Positions 44,366 through 53,427 of a DNA stretch of 64,000 nucleotides are shown piece by piece (positions within the stretch are counted from its first letter, which is position 1; each line of letters begins with the position of its first letter). Where the stretch lies: the NCBI GenBank assembly GCA_963735005.1, contig CAVTJA010000005.1:372001-436000 (forward strand). The letters run 5' to 3'. The position numbers were made by a program, and so were the translations under genes. The notes below the pieces were generated by a model, which saw only the letters and a list, made by a program, of their open reading frames with translations, had not been told where the DNA came from and searched no databases. The DNA comes from WTKG01 sp963735005. Its GTDB lineage: Bacteria; Actinomycetota; Actinomycetes; Actinomycetales; Demequinaceae.

Positions 44366-46156
44366 CTAGAGCCCGACCTCGGACTCAAAAGCTCCAGCCT
44401 CAATGCGGGCCTTGACCGTCTGCAGGAAGCGCGCGGCGTCGGCGCCGTCAACGAGCCTGTGGTCGTAGGACAGCGGCAGGTACATCATGGGGCGCACGGA
44501 GATGACGTCGCCGCCGTCCGGGCCCTTGATGACGACGGGTCGCTTCTCAATCACCGGAGTGGCCATGATGCCCACCTGCGGCATCGCCACCACCGGGGTG
44601 TCGAACAGCGTGCCACCCGAGCCGGTGTTGGTGACCGTGAAGGTGCCGCCGGTGAGGTCGTCCATGGTGGCTTTGCCGTCGCGGGCGCGGCCCGCGAGCT
44701 CGGCGATCTCGCGCGCGTGGTCAGCGAGCGACTTCGAGTCGGCGTTCTTGATGACCGGCACCATCAGGCCCTTGGGCGTGTCCACGGCAATGCCGATGTT
44801 GACCGCCGGGTGGTAGACGATGTTCTCGCCATCGATCGAGGCGTTCAGGAACGCGTGCTCCTGCAGTGCCTCGGCCGCGGCCTTGGTGAAGAACGGCAGG
44901 AACGTCAGCTTGGCACCCTCGCGGGCCTCGAAGGCGTCCTTTGCCTTGCTGCGGAGCGCCCAGATGCGCGTGCAGTCGACCTCGACCACCGTGGTCAGCT
45001 GCGCCATGCCTTGCATCGACTCGAGCAGGCGGTCGGCGGTGACCTTGCGGATCTTTGACATCTTCACGGTCTGGCCGCGCAGCTCGGAGACAGCGCCCGA
45101 AGCCGCTGGCGCCGAGCTGGCTGAGGTGGCCGCCGCAGGCGCTCCCTGCGAAGGCTGAGCCGCGAGCACGTCCTCCTTGCGGATACGACCGCCGACGCCC
45201 GTGCCCACCACCGTGGACAGGTCAACGCCGCGCTCCTGCGCGAGGTTGCGGACCAGGGGAGTGACGTAGCCGGACGACGGCGCGGTCGCGCTGGACGACG
45301 ATGCGACGGCGGGCGAGGGGGCGGGCGCAGGTGCCGGGGCTGGGGCGGCTGGGGCGGGAGCAGCCGCAGGGGCCGCAGGGGCAGGGGTAGGGGCCGGCGC
45401 GGGAGCAGCAGCGGCAGCGGGAGCGGGAGCGGCGGCAGCTGGCGTGGCGGCTGGCGTGGCGGCGGGGGTGTCCGCGCCTCCCCCGATGCGCGCGAGCACG
45501 GAGCCCACGTCCACGGTCTCGTCCTCCTGGACAAGGATCTCGGACAGTTTCCCCGCGAACGGCGACGGGATCTCGGTGTCCACCTTGTCCGTGGAGATCT
45601 CGAGTAGCGGCTCGTCAACGGCGACGTCGTCGCCGACCGCCTTAAGCCAGCGGGTCACGGTGCCTTCGGTCACGGACTCGCCGAGCGCGGGCAGGATCAC
45701 GTCCTGCCCGCCACCGGCGGGAGCGGCGGCGGGCTCGGGCTCAGGTGAGGCCGCGGGCTCGGGTGCCGCAGCGGCAGGCTCAGCCGCAGCAGCAGGCTCA
45801 GCCGCAGCAGCTGGCTCAGGTGCGCTCTCCGCAGCCGCAGCCGCAGCCGGAGCGGGCGCGGCAGCAGGCTCAGGCGCGCTCTCCGCAGCCGCAGCGGGCG
45901 CGGCAGCAGGCGCCTCGCCGGACTCGCCGATGCGCGCGAGCACGGAGCCGACCTCGACCGTCTCGTCCTCCTGGACGAGGATTTCGGTCAGCGTGCCAGC
46001 CACGGGTGACGGGATCTCGGTGTCGACCTTGTCGGTGGAGATTTCGAGCAGCGGCTCGTCGACGGCGATCGTGTCGCCGACTGCCTTGAGCCAGCGGGTA
46101 ACGGTTCCCTCGGTAACGGATTCTCCGAGGGCGGGAAGGGTGACGTCAGTAGCCAT
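44366..46156 (-). CDS. sucB: Dihydrolipoamide acyltransferase (E2), two lipoyl domains
   Basis: E2 core of a 2-oxoacid dehydrogenase complex. The 596-residue protein has two lipoyl domains (about 1-78 and 150-226), each with EISTDKVDTEIPSP holding the lipoylated lysine; long Ala/Pro/Glu linkers; a peripheral-subunit-binding domain (YVTPLVRNLAQERGVDL with GVGGRIRKEDV, about 297-335); and the catalytic domain ending SYDHRLVDGADAARFL. In actinobacteria this E2 often serves pyruvate dehydrogenase and is annotated SucB; with aceE nearby that is likely. It follows lpd by 20 bases. Confidence 0.93.
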   Translation of the reverse strand: MATDVTLPALGESVTEGTVTRWLKAVGDTIAVDEPLLEISTDKVDTEIPSPVAGTLTEILVQEDETVEVGSVLARIGESGEAPAAAPAAAAESAPEPAAAPAPAAAAAAESAPEPAAAAEPAAAAEPAAAAPEPAASPEPEPAAAPAGGGQDVILPALGESVTEGTVTRWLKAVGDDVAVDEPLLEISTDKVDTEIPSPFAGKLSEILVQEDETVDVGSVLARIGGGADTPAATPAATPAAAAPAPAAAAAPAPAPTPAPAAPAAAPAPAAPAPAPAPAPSPAVASSSSATAPSSGYVTPLVRNLAQERGVDLSTVVGTGVGGRIRKEDVLAAQPSQGAPAAATSASSAPAASGAVSELRGQTVKMSKIRKVTADRLLESMQGMAQLTTVVEVDCTRIWALRSKAKDAFEAREGAKLTFLPFFTKAAAEALQEHAFLNASIDGENIVYHPAVNIGIAVDTPKGLMVPVIKNADSKSLADHAREIAELAGRARDGKATMDDLTGGTFTVTNTGSGGTLFDTPVVAMPQVGIMATPVIEKRPVVIKGPDGGDVISVRPMMYLPLSYDHRLVDGADAARFLQTVKARIEAGAFESEVGL

Positions 46157-46176
46157 AGGTCGAATTCTCCCGAATT

Positions 46177-47562
46177 TCAGTCGTGGGCGTGGAGGGGCTT
46201 GCCGGCGAGAGCGAGGTGAGCCTCGCCGAGCGCCTCGTTCTGCGTGGGGTGCGCGTGCACGAGCGACGCGACATCTTCTGGGTGCGCGTCCCAGCCGACG
46301 ATCAACTGCGCCTCACCGATCTGTTCGCCCACACGGGCGCCAAGCATGTGCACGCCAACGACGGGGCCGTCGGTGACGCGCACGAGCTTGATGAATCCAG
46401 CGGTGCCAAGGATCTGGCTCTTGCCGTTGCCGCCGAGGTTGTAGTCGACGGTCTCGACCGCGGCGTCGCCGTACTTCTCCTTGGCCTGCGCCTCGGTGAT
46501 GCCGACCGACGCGACCTCGGGCTCGCAATACGTCACGCGCGGGATGTGCGCCTCGATGATCGACGCGGGCTTGAGCCCGGCGATCTCCTCGGCGACAAAG
46601 ATGCCCTGCTGGAAGCCGCGGTGCGCGAGCTGCAGGCCGGGCACGATATCTCCCACCGCGTAGATCGACGCGACGCCAGTGTGGAGCCGCTCATCCGTGA
46701 GCACGAAGCCGCGGTCGACGCGGACGCCCTGGTCCTCGTAGCCGAGGTCTGCGGTGCGCGGGCCTCGGCCCACCGCCACCAGCATCATCTCGGCCTCGAT
46801 GACGGTGCCGTCCTCGAGCGTGGCCTTCACACCCGCGTCGTTCTGTTCGACGCCCTGGAAGCGCACGCCAGTCTTGAACTCGATGCCGCGCTTGCGGAAC
46901 GCACGCTCGAGGCCCTTCGCGATTGCGGGCTCCTCGTTCGGGACCAAGCTGGGCAGCGCCTCGACGATGGTCACCTTGGCGCCGAACGACGTCCACACGG
47001 ATGCAAACTCGACGCCGATCACGCCGCCGCCGAGCACCACCACGGACGCCGGCACGTGGTCAAGCTCGAGCGCCTGGTCCGACGTCATCACCTTGCCGCC
47101 GATCTCAAGGCCGGGCAGCGACCGCGCGTATGAGCCCGTCGCCAGGACGATGTTCTTGCCCGTGTAGCGCGTGCCATTGACGTCGACCGAGTCGGGGCCG
47201 GACAGGCGCCCGTGGCCCTCGATCATCGTCACCTTGCGGGACTTCACGAGCCCCTGCAGGCCCTTGTAGAGGCGGTCCACGACGCCCTGCTTGTACGCGT
47301 TCACCTGGTCCATGTGGATCGCGCCGAGCGTGGTCTCCACGCCGATCTTGCTGCCGTCGCGAGCGGTGTCCGCGACCTCGGCCGCGTGCAAAAGCGCCTT
47401 GGTGGGGATACAGCCGTTGTGGAGGCAGGTGCCGCCAAGCTTGCCCTCTTCGACCAGCCCGACCGTGAGGCCAAGCTGGGCTGCGCGCAGCGCGGTTGCA
47501 TAACCGCCGCTTCCGCCGCCGAGGATGAGTACGTCAAACGAGTTCGGGGTGGACTCGGTCAC
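46177..47562 (-). CDS. lpdA: Dihydrolipoyl dehydrogenase (E3)
   Basis: Reoxidises dihydrolipoamide on E2 with NAD. The 461-residue flavoprotein has ILGGGSGGYATALRAAQLG (FAD), the redox disulfide GGTCLHNGCIPTKAL, VVLGGGVIGVEFASVW (NAD) and the closing HAHPTQNEALGEAHL with the catalytic His-Glu pair. The GTG at 47562 has AAGGAGA 7 bases upstream, which decides the start against a longer frame. First gene of the lpd-sucB-epimerase operon. Confidence 0.95.
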   Translation of the reverse strand: MTESTPNSFDVLILGGGSGGYATALRAAQLGLTVGLVEEGKLGGTCLHNGCIPTKALLHAAEVADTARDGSKIGVETTLGAIHMDQVNAYKQGVVDRLYKGLQGLVKSRKVTMIEGHGRLSGPDSVDVNGTRYTGKNIVLATGSYARSLPGLEIGGKVMTSDQALELDHVPASVVVLGGGVIGVEFASVWTSFGAKVTIVEALPSLVPNEEPAIAKGLERAFRKRGIEFKTGVRFQGVEQNDAGVKATLEDGTVIEAEMMLVAVGRGPRTADLGYEDQGVRVDRGFVLTDERLHTGVASIYAVGDIVPGLQLAHRGFQQGIFVAEEIAGLKPASIIEAHIPRVTYCEPEVASVGITEAQAKEKYGDAAVETVDYNLGGNGKSQILGTAGFIKLVRVTDGPVVGVHMLGARVGEQIGEAQLIVGWDAHPEDVASLVHAHPTQNEALGEAHLALAGKPLHAHD

Positions 47563-47661
47563 GATGGGGTCTCCTTGTAAGAGCCGACACGGAACGTGGG
47601 GTTCCATCTTGTCACTTCCCGCGTACAGACACGAACCGCGATGCCCGTCTACCCTGGGGCT

Positions 47662-48036
47662 ATGGGATTCTTCTCGCGCAAACCGCAACAGTCCGTCGGC
47701 GCTGGTGCCGGAAACCCCAAACAGGCTCAGGCGGAGACGCTCGCGCACCTGAAGGAGTTCGTAGCGAGTCGCAACGGCGTCGAGGCCTACATCGAACCTC
47801 CCACGCGCGTGACGCAGACGACGATCGTTCTTGTTGCCGACACGGGCGAGTGGACGCGTCGACGCGTCCCCGACGAGGCGACGGCGAGAAAGGTCGCGGC
47901 AACGCTCGGCGTTGTCGCGTTCGACGTGAATCTCAGCGGCTACCCGTCCCGCAAGCGCGACTGGGACGCGGCGCAGCGCAAGCGTGGCGGCGCGAACGGG
48001 CCTAGCCCAGCCGCTGGCGAGTCCGGCAGCTGGTAG
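47662..48036 (+). CDS. Small conserved actinobacterial protein, unknown function
   Basis: A 124-residue soluble protein: MGFFSRKPQQSVGAG, then AHLKEFVASRNGVEAYIEPP, TIVLVADTGEWTRRRVPDEA and YPSRKRDWDAAQRKRG. The pattern recurs between lpd and pepA in related actinobacteria. No motif suggests a reaction. It diverges from lpd. Confidence 0.8.
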   Translation: MGFFSRKPQQSVGAGAGNPKQAQAETLAHLKEFVASRNGVEAYIEPPTRVTQTTIVLVADTGEWTRRRVPDEATARKVAATLGVVAFDVNLSGYPSRKRDWDAAQRKRGGANGPSPAAGESGSW

Positions 48037-48057
48037 GCCGGGGGCCTAGATTCCCGG

Positions 48058-49503
48058 CTAGCTCAACGTCGTCAGGTAGCGCACGAGCGTGCGCACCGCG
48101 GCGCCCGTGCCGCCTGCGGTCGTGTAGCCGTGCGGCTTGCCCTCGTTGTAGGCGGGCCGAGCGATGTCGAGGTGGGCCCACGGGGTGTCGCCCACGAACT
48201 CCTTGAGGAACAGCCCCGCGGTGAGCATGCCTGCGGAGCCCCTCTCGCCGATGTTCTTGAGATCCGCGATCTTTGACTTGAGCGACTCGCTCAGGTACTC
48301 GGGCAGCGGCATCGGCCACATCATCTCGCCCACCTCGCCGGCCGCGGCGACGACGGCGTCGCGGATGGCCTCCGTGCCCATCACCCCGCTCGTGCGCTCG
48401 CCCAGCGCCATGCCCTGCGCGCCCGTGAGCGTCGCCACGTCGATGAGCACGTCCGGGTTGTCCTCGCGCGCCTTGACGAGGCCGTCTGCCAGAACCAGCC
48501 GGCCCTCGGCGTCGGTGTTGAGCACCTCGACCGACGTGCCGCCGTAGATGCGGATGACGTCACTTGGGCGCTGGGCGGTGCCGGACGGGAGGTTTTCTGC
48601 GAGGCACAGCCAGCCGATCACGGTCACGGGAAGCTTGGTCGCCGCCGCGGCCAGCACGGTGTGGAGCACCGCTGCCGCCCCGGCCATGTCGGACTTCATG
48701 GTCTCCATTGACACGGGCGGCTTGAGCGACAGGCCGCCGGAGTCGAAGGTGATGCCCTTACCGACCAGCGCGACGGTTTTCTTAGAGTCCTCGGGCGTGT
48801 ACTCGACGCGCACAAGGCGCGGCAGCCGCGACGATCCCATGCCCACGGCCAGGATTCCGCCGAAGCCCTCCTGCGCGAGCTCCTGCGGCTCCCACACCTG
48901 AATCTTGCACCCCATCTGGCTGCCGAGCCCAGCGGCGACCTCCGCGAATGTGGCGGGGTAGAGGTCGAGGGGCGCGGTGTTCACGAGGTCGCGCACGCCC
49001 GCGACGGCGCCCGCCGTCACCTTGGCGAACTCGATCGCATCGTCGCCCGCGCCGGCGATGAGCCAGTCGGCACCGCCGTACGGCTGCTCGTCGTCCTTGA
49101 GCGACTCGTAGTCAGTGAACCGGTAGGCGCCGAGTACCGCGCCCTCCGCGGCGGCTACCTGTGCCGTGTGCGTGAGCGCAGGCAGCGCGACGATGATCGT
49201 GCCGGGCTTCTTTCCGCACGCGCGCGCGGCGGATCCGGCGGCGTCGCGGAGGTCCGAGTCGGTGCCCTCGCCCACGCCAACCAGCACCACCCGGCGCGCG
49301 GCGACGGAGTCGTGCGCGATGACAGTGACGGCGCCAACCTTGGCCGACGGATCGAGCGCCGCGGCCGCGGCGGTCAGCGCGTCGCGGGCCGCGTCGGGCA
49401 GCTGCGCATGCGCGGTGACCTCGCCGCCCTCAATGACACCGACGATGAGGGCGTCGGCTTCCAGCGTGTCGAGGGGGGCGGTGGTCGCGTTGAGAGAAGT
49501 CAT
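48058..49503 (-). CDS. pepA: Leucyl aminopeptidase (M17)
   Basis: Zinc/manganese exopeptidase of 481 residues. The metal-binding and catalytic core is complete: VGKGITFDSGGLSLKP, MKSDMAGAAAVL and VLNTDAEGRLVLADGL, with the bicarbonate-binding Arg in the last. The N-terminal 150 residues are the variable M17 domain, divergent as usual. Confidence 0.94.
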   Translation of the reverse strand: MTSLNATTAPLDTLEADALIVGVIEGGEVTAHAQLPDAARDALTAAAAALDPSAKVGAVTVIAHDSVAARRVVLVGVGEGTDSDLRDAAGSAARACGKKPGTIIVALPALTHTAQVAAAEGAVLGAYRFTDYESLKDDEQPYGGADWLIAGAGDDAIEFAKVTAGAVAGVRDLVNTAPLDLYPATFAEVAAGLGSQMGCKIQVWEPQELAQEGFGGILAVGMGSSRLPRLVRVEYTPEDSKKTVALVGKGITFDSGGLSLKPPVSMETMKSDMAGAAAVLHTVLAAAATKLPVTVIGWLCLAENLPSGTAQRPSDVIRIYGGTSVEVLNTDAEGRLVLADGLVKAREDNPDVLIDVATLTGAQGMALGERTSGVMGTEAIRDAVVAAAGEVGEMMWPMPLPEYLSESLKSKIADLKNIGERGSAGMLTAGLFLKEFVGDTPWAHLDIARPAYNEGKPHGYTTAGGTGAAVRTLVRYLTTLS

Positions 49504-49535
49504 GTTCGCATCGTACCTAGCGATAGTTTGGGGAT

Positions 49536-50576
49536 GTGTACGGCCTCATGTTCCGCGCGGTGATCTCCCGCATCGACCCCGAACGCGCCCACCGGCTCGG
49601 CTTGCTCGCGGTGCGGCGGGGCGGCTGGGCCGCGCGTGCCCTCAAGGCCGTGCGCCTCTATCCGCGGCCCGCGCGCGGCTTCGCGGTGCAGGCCATGGGG
49701 CTCGATTTCCCTGCGCCGCTCGGGATCGCGGCTGGCCTCGACAAGGATGCGACGGCGGTGCGTCAGCTCGCCGACGTCGGGTTCGCGTTCGTCGAGGTCG
49801 GGACCGTCACCCCCAGGCCGCAACCGGGCAACCCGCGCCCCCGATCGTGGCGCCACCCCGAACAGCGCGCGCTGCGCAACCGGATGGGGTTCAACAACGC
49901 GGGGGCCGACGCCGCGGCCCGCAACCTCGCCAAGCTGCGTAGGTCGCGCGCTGGCCGCGCCGTGATTGTGGGCGCCAACATCGGTAAGAACAAGGACACG
50001 ACCCCGGCCGACGCGCCGCTCGACTACGCCTACTGCGCACGGGTGCTCGCGCCGCACGCCGATTACTTGGTAGTGAATGTGTCGTCGCCGAACACGCCGG
50101 GACTGCGCGACCTACAAAGCGTTGAGTCGCTGCGTCCCATTCTGGAGGCCGCGCGACGCGCCGCCGACGAGGCGACGGACGCCGTCGGCCGGGTGCCGCT
50201 ACTCGTGAAGATCGCTCCGGATCTCGCCGACGAGGACGTCGACGCCGTCGCGGCCCTGGTGGCGGATCTGCGCCTCGACGGGGTGGTGGCGACCAACACG
50301 ACCATCGCGCACGATTACGGCGAGGGTGGGCTCTCCGGACCCCCGTTGCTTCCGCGCTCGCTCCAGGTCGTCGCGCGCCTGCGCGCCGCGCTTGGTAGGG
50401 GCCCGTGCATCATCGGCGTTGGTGGGATTTCCTCCGTTACAGACGCGCGCGCCATGCTCACCGCGGGCGCGAACTTGGTGCAGGCGTACACGGCCATGGT
50501 TTACCAAGGGCCGTTGTGGCCAGCTCGCGTCAATCACGATCTTTCGCTATTCGAGCGGCGTACCGCGCATCTGTGA
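49536..50576 (+). CDS. pyrD: Dihydroorotate dehydrogenase (quinone)
   Basis: Oxidises dihydroorotate to orotate at the membrane, passing electrons to quinone. The 346-residue class 2 enzyme has the N-terminal helical extension, PLGIAAGLDKDATAV, EVGTVTPRPQPGNPRPR, NRMGFNNAG, VVNVSSPNTPGLRDLQ with the catalytic serine, and IGVGGISSVTDARAML. GTG start. Confidence 0.95.
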   Translation: MYGLMFRAVISRIDPERAHRLGLLAVRRGGWAARALKAVRLYPRPARGFAVQAMGLDFPAPLGIAAGLDKDATAVRQLADVGFAFVEVGTVTPRPQPGNPRPRSWRHPEQRALRNRMGFNNAGADAAARNLAKLRRSRAGRAVIVGANIGKNKDTTPADAPLDYAYCARVLAPHADYLVVNVSSPNTPGLRDLQSVESLRPILEAARRAADEATDAVGRVPLLVKIAPDLADEDVDAVAALVADLRLDGVVATNTTIAHDYGEGGLSGPPLLPRSLQVVARLRAALGRGPCIIGVGGISSVTDARAMLTAGANLVQAYTAMVYQGPLWPARVNHDLSLFERRTAHL

Positions 50577-50678
50577 GAAATGCGACAACCTCGCGGGAAC
50601 CATTCCTGAGACAACTGCGTTACACATGATGTACGTACCTGCCAGACGTACACGGCATTGTTTTCTCCTTTGAAGCAG

Positions 50679-50711
50679 AGAGTCCCCGCGGCCTACGGCC
50701 CCGGGGACTCT
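50679..50711. terminator. Bidirectional terminator
   Basis: A 9-bp stem, AGAGTCCCC with GGGGACTCT, and further pairing in the centre. It lies between the pyrD stop and the convergent aldo-keto reductase stop. Confidence 0.75.
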
Positions 50712-50730
50712 TTGCGTTTCCGGAGGGTCG

Positions 50731-51741
50731 CTACGGGCGCCCTGACGGGTTGTTCTCGATGGTCAGGCGCGGGTCGTCCTCCACAAAGCCCGCCAAGGCG
50801 TCGTCAATCTGGGTCAGTGTGGCGTCGGGAAGCTCGACGCCGGAGGCCTTGACGTTTTCGGCCACCTGCTCCGGCCGCGATGCCCCGATGATGGCCGCGG
50901 AAACGTTGGGCTGCTGGAGTACCCACGCCACAGCAAGCTGGGCCATCGTGAGGTCAAGGTCGTCCGCGATGGGCTTGAGCTTCTGCACCGCCTCGAGCAG
51001 CCCCGCGCGCTCAAGGAAGCCCGCGATCATGTTCTTACCGCCGGTCTCGTCGGTCGCACGGGAGCCCTGGGGAAGCGGCTGGCCGGGCAGGTACTTGCCC
51101 GTGAGGATGCCCTGGGCGATCGGGGACCACACGATCTGCCCGAGGCCGCCATCCTGGCACGCCGGGACGACCTCCTTCTCGATGACGCGGTACAGCATGC
51201 TGTACTGCGGCTGGGAGGCGATCAGGGGGATGCCGAGGTCGCGCGCCATCGCGGTCGCCTGGCGAATCTTGTCCGCGGGCCACTCGCTGACGCCCATGTA
51301 GTGCGCCTTGCCCGAGTGGATGACGTCGGCGAACGCCTGCATCGTCTCCTCGAGGGGAGTCTCGTAGTCGTAGCGGTGCGCGATCCAGACGTCCACGAAC
51401 TCCGTCTGCAGGCGCCGAAGCGAGCCGTCGATGGCCGCCATCAACGCCTTGCGGCTGAGGCCCTTCTGGTTCACCCCGGGCCCGACGCCCCAGAAGGTCT
51501 TGGTGATGATTTCCAGCTGGTGGCGGTCTTCTCCCTTGAGGATCTCGCCGAGGACGGTCTCGCCGCGCGTGTTGGCGTAGGCGTCGGCGGTGTCGAACGT
51601 GGTGATGCCCGCGTCGAGCGCGGCCTTGACGCACGCCGCCGCCTGGTCGGCCTCAATTTGAGAGCCGTGGGTCAGCCAGTTGCCGTAGATGATCTCCGTG
51701 ACCTTGAGTCCGGAGTTGCCGAGGTATCGATAGTTGATCAT
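50731..51741 (-). CDS. Aldo/keto reductase, Kv-beta-like group
   Basis: A 336-residue NADP-dependent oxidoreductase barrel. The catalytic tetrad is visible: Asp and Tyr in FDTADAYANTRGE, Lys in IITKTFWG and His in VWIAHRYDYETP. WSPIAQGILTGKYLPGQ and AIIGASRPEQVAENV are typical of the group related to potassium channel beta subunits. Substrate unknown. ATG at 51741. Confidence 0.9.
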   Translation of the reverse strand: MINYRYLGNSGLKVTEIIYGNWLTHGSQIEADQAAACVKAALDAGITTFDTADAYANTRGETVLGEILKGEDRHQLEIITKTFWGVGPGVNQKGLSRKALMAAIDGSLRRLQTEFVDVWIAHRYDYETPLEETMQAFADVIHSGKAHYMGVSEWPADKIRQATAMARDLGIPLIASQPQYSMLYRVIEKEVVPACQDGGLGQIVWSPIAQGILTGKYLPGQPLPQGSRATDETGGKNMIAGFLERAGLLEAVQKLKPIADDLDLTMAQLAVAWVLQQPNVSAAIIGASRPEQVAENVKASGVELPDATLTQIDDALAGFVEDDPRLTIENNPSGRP

Positions 51742-51788
51742 GTGCACGACACTACAGCGTGAAATCGAAACGATTCGAGCCCGCGAGG

Positions 51789-52340
51789 CTAGACGGGGTA
51801 TTCGCCCCGCTTGACGCGCGGCTTGGGCAGGCGCAGCGACCGCATCTGGGATAGCCGGGTGATCGCGTACAGCCTGTAACCACGGGGTAGCGCCGACGCG
51901 CCAAACTTCGCGGTGGCGAGGGTCCGGATGCGGCGCACCAGGTAGATCGTCTCGACGACCCACGCGAGCATAAAGAAGACCAGGATCAGGAACGCGAACG
52001 TGGCCACCAGCGGGAACGCGCCCGCGAAGAAGTACGCGCCCATCGACAGCAACGCAAGCGGGAGCAGGAACTCGCCGATGCTTCGCCGTGCGTCGATGTA
52101 GTCGCGGGCGAAGGCGCGCGGCAGGCCGGCGTGCTGTGGGGGCATGTTGCGGACGTCGCCCTCCTGCATCGCCGCGTACTCCTTTGCGCGCTTGACGCGG
52201 TCGCGCTCGCGTGCGGCGGCCTTGCCTACCTTGCGGTCCTGGACCAAAGGCCGGCGCTTGCGCGCCTCCTGCTCCTTGCGCTTCGGGGTGGGCTTGCCTT
52301 TGCCGGACGGCTCAACCGTCTCATCGTCCAAATTCGCCAT
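51789..52340 (-). CDS. DUF3043 membrane protein
   Basis: A 183-residue protein: a highly charged Lys/Arg/Glu N-terminal 80 residues with RRPLVQDRKVGKAAARERDR, then two hydrophobic helices (about 90-110 and 113-135) and a basic C-terminal stretch. This is the actinobacterial DUF3043 family; function unknown. Confidence 0.85.
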   Translation of the reverse strand: MANLDDETVEPSGKGKPTPKRKEQEARKRRPLVQDRKVGKAAARERDRVKRAKEYAAMQEGDVRNMPPQHAGLPRAFARDYIDARRSIGEFLLPLALLSMGAYFFAGAFPLVATFAFLILVFFMLAWVVETIYLVRRIRTLATAKFGASALPRGYRLYAITRLSQMRSLRLPKPRVKRGEYPV

Positions 52341-52412
52341 GTGCCGAACTATACCGAGCGGGCCCGCCGCGCTAGTGTCGCATGCAACAGCGCAACAGTC
52401 CTGGGAGGGCAG

Positions 52413-53423
52413 ATGCGGCGCAACTGGCTCGACGTGGTGGTCGATTGGGCGGAGGCCCGGCGCGCACCGGGATGGCTACTGACGCTCGGTCTGTGGGGCG
52501 CTCTCGTTCTGCTCTTCAATGGCACGCACTGGCTGGACGGCACCACCCCCTGGGGGAAGTTCGGAACAGTGTCCGCAGACGCGCTCTACTTCCCGCTCGC
52601 GCTTGCGTTCTACGGGGTCAGTCGCAGCCGGGCGCGGGCCGGCTTCGAGGCGTTCGCGCCTGCCCTGGGACTTCCACAACAAGACCGTGAGGCCGCACGT
52701 GCGGCGTTCTTGCGATTCGGGCCGTGGGTGGCGATCATCGCAACTCTCGCGGGCGGCGCGATGGGTCTCGCGTCTTTGCTCGGGGATGACTCAACCGGCG
52801 GCAAGGTGTTCTCGTCTCCGCTCGCCATTGTGGTGATCGGCGTGCTCGGCTTGTTTGTCGCCTACGGCACGTTCATCGCGGGCGTGCTCTTCGTCGTCAC
52901 GGTCATCGCGCGCATCACGCGACTTCACCGCGCGGCGACCACCGTGGACATCTTTCGCACCGGCCCGGCGCATGCCTTCGCTCCGGTGACAGCAGGGCTC
53001 AGCGGTTTCGTGGTTGTGGTTGTCACGTATTCGCTCGTCACGGATGAATCCACCGCCGGGACCGTCTTCGGAAGGGTCTTCGCGGGCGTCATGGTGGTGT
53101 TTGCGCTCCTCGTCTTCGCTGTGCCCCTGTTGGGCATGCGCTCCCGCCTGCTTGAGGCGAAGGAGGCCGCTCTCGACGCTAGCCTCGCGCGCCGCGAGCA
53201 GACGATGGCGAGAATCGCCGCCGCGATCGACGCAGGCCAGGATCAGATGGTCGGCGCTCTCAACGACTCGATCGACGCGTTGGTCGCAGAGGAGGGGCGC
53301 ATTCGCAGGGCGTCCACGTGGCCGTGGGACGCAGGCACCGCCCGAGGAGTCCTGACGACGGTCCTGCTGCCGATCGTGACGTGGGCCGCGACCGCGGGCC
53401 TTGGCAAGCTGCTGGACCTCTAG
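52413..53423 (+). CDS. Polytopic membrane protein, unknown function
   Basis: A 336-residue protein with hydrophobic helices near residues 20-38, 95-118, 130-160, 185-208 and 218-240, and a C-terminal coiled-coil-like region (LLEAKEAALDASLARREQTM onward) before a final helix. No family recognised. GGGAGG precedes the ATG by 4 bases. Confidence 0.7.
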   Translation: MRRNWLDVVVDWAEARRAPGWLLTLGLWGALVLLFNGTHWLDGTTPWGKFGTVSADALYFPLALAFYGVSRSRARAGFEAFAPALGLPQQDREAARAAFLRFGPWVAIIATLAGGAMGLASLLGDDSTGGKVFSSPLAIVVIGVLGLFVAYGTFIAGVLFVVTVIARITRLHRAATTVDIFRTGPAHAFAPVTAGLSGFVVVVVTYSLVTDESTAGTVFGRVFAGVMVVFALLVFAVPLLGMRSRLLEAKEAALDASLARREQTMARIAAAIDAGQDQMVGALNDSIDALVAEEGRIRRASTWPWDAGTARGVLTTVLLPIVTWAATAGLGKLLDL

Positions 53424-53427
53424 CGCG

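Noticed and set aside
46183..47133. A 316-codon frame opposite lpdA
   Set aside because: Shadow of a complete dihydrolipoyl dehydrogenase; Asp/His/Arg-rich nonsense composition.
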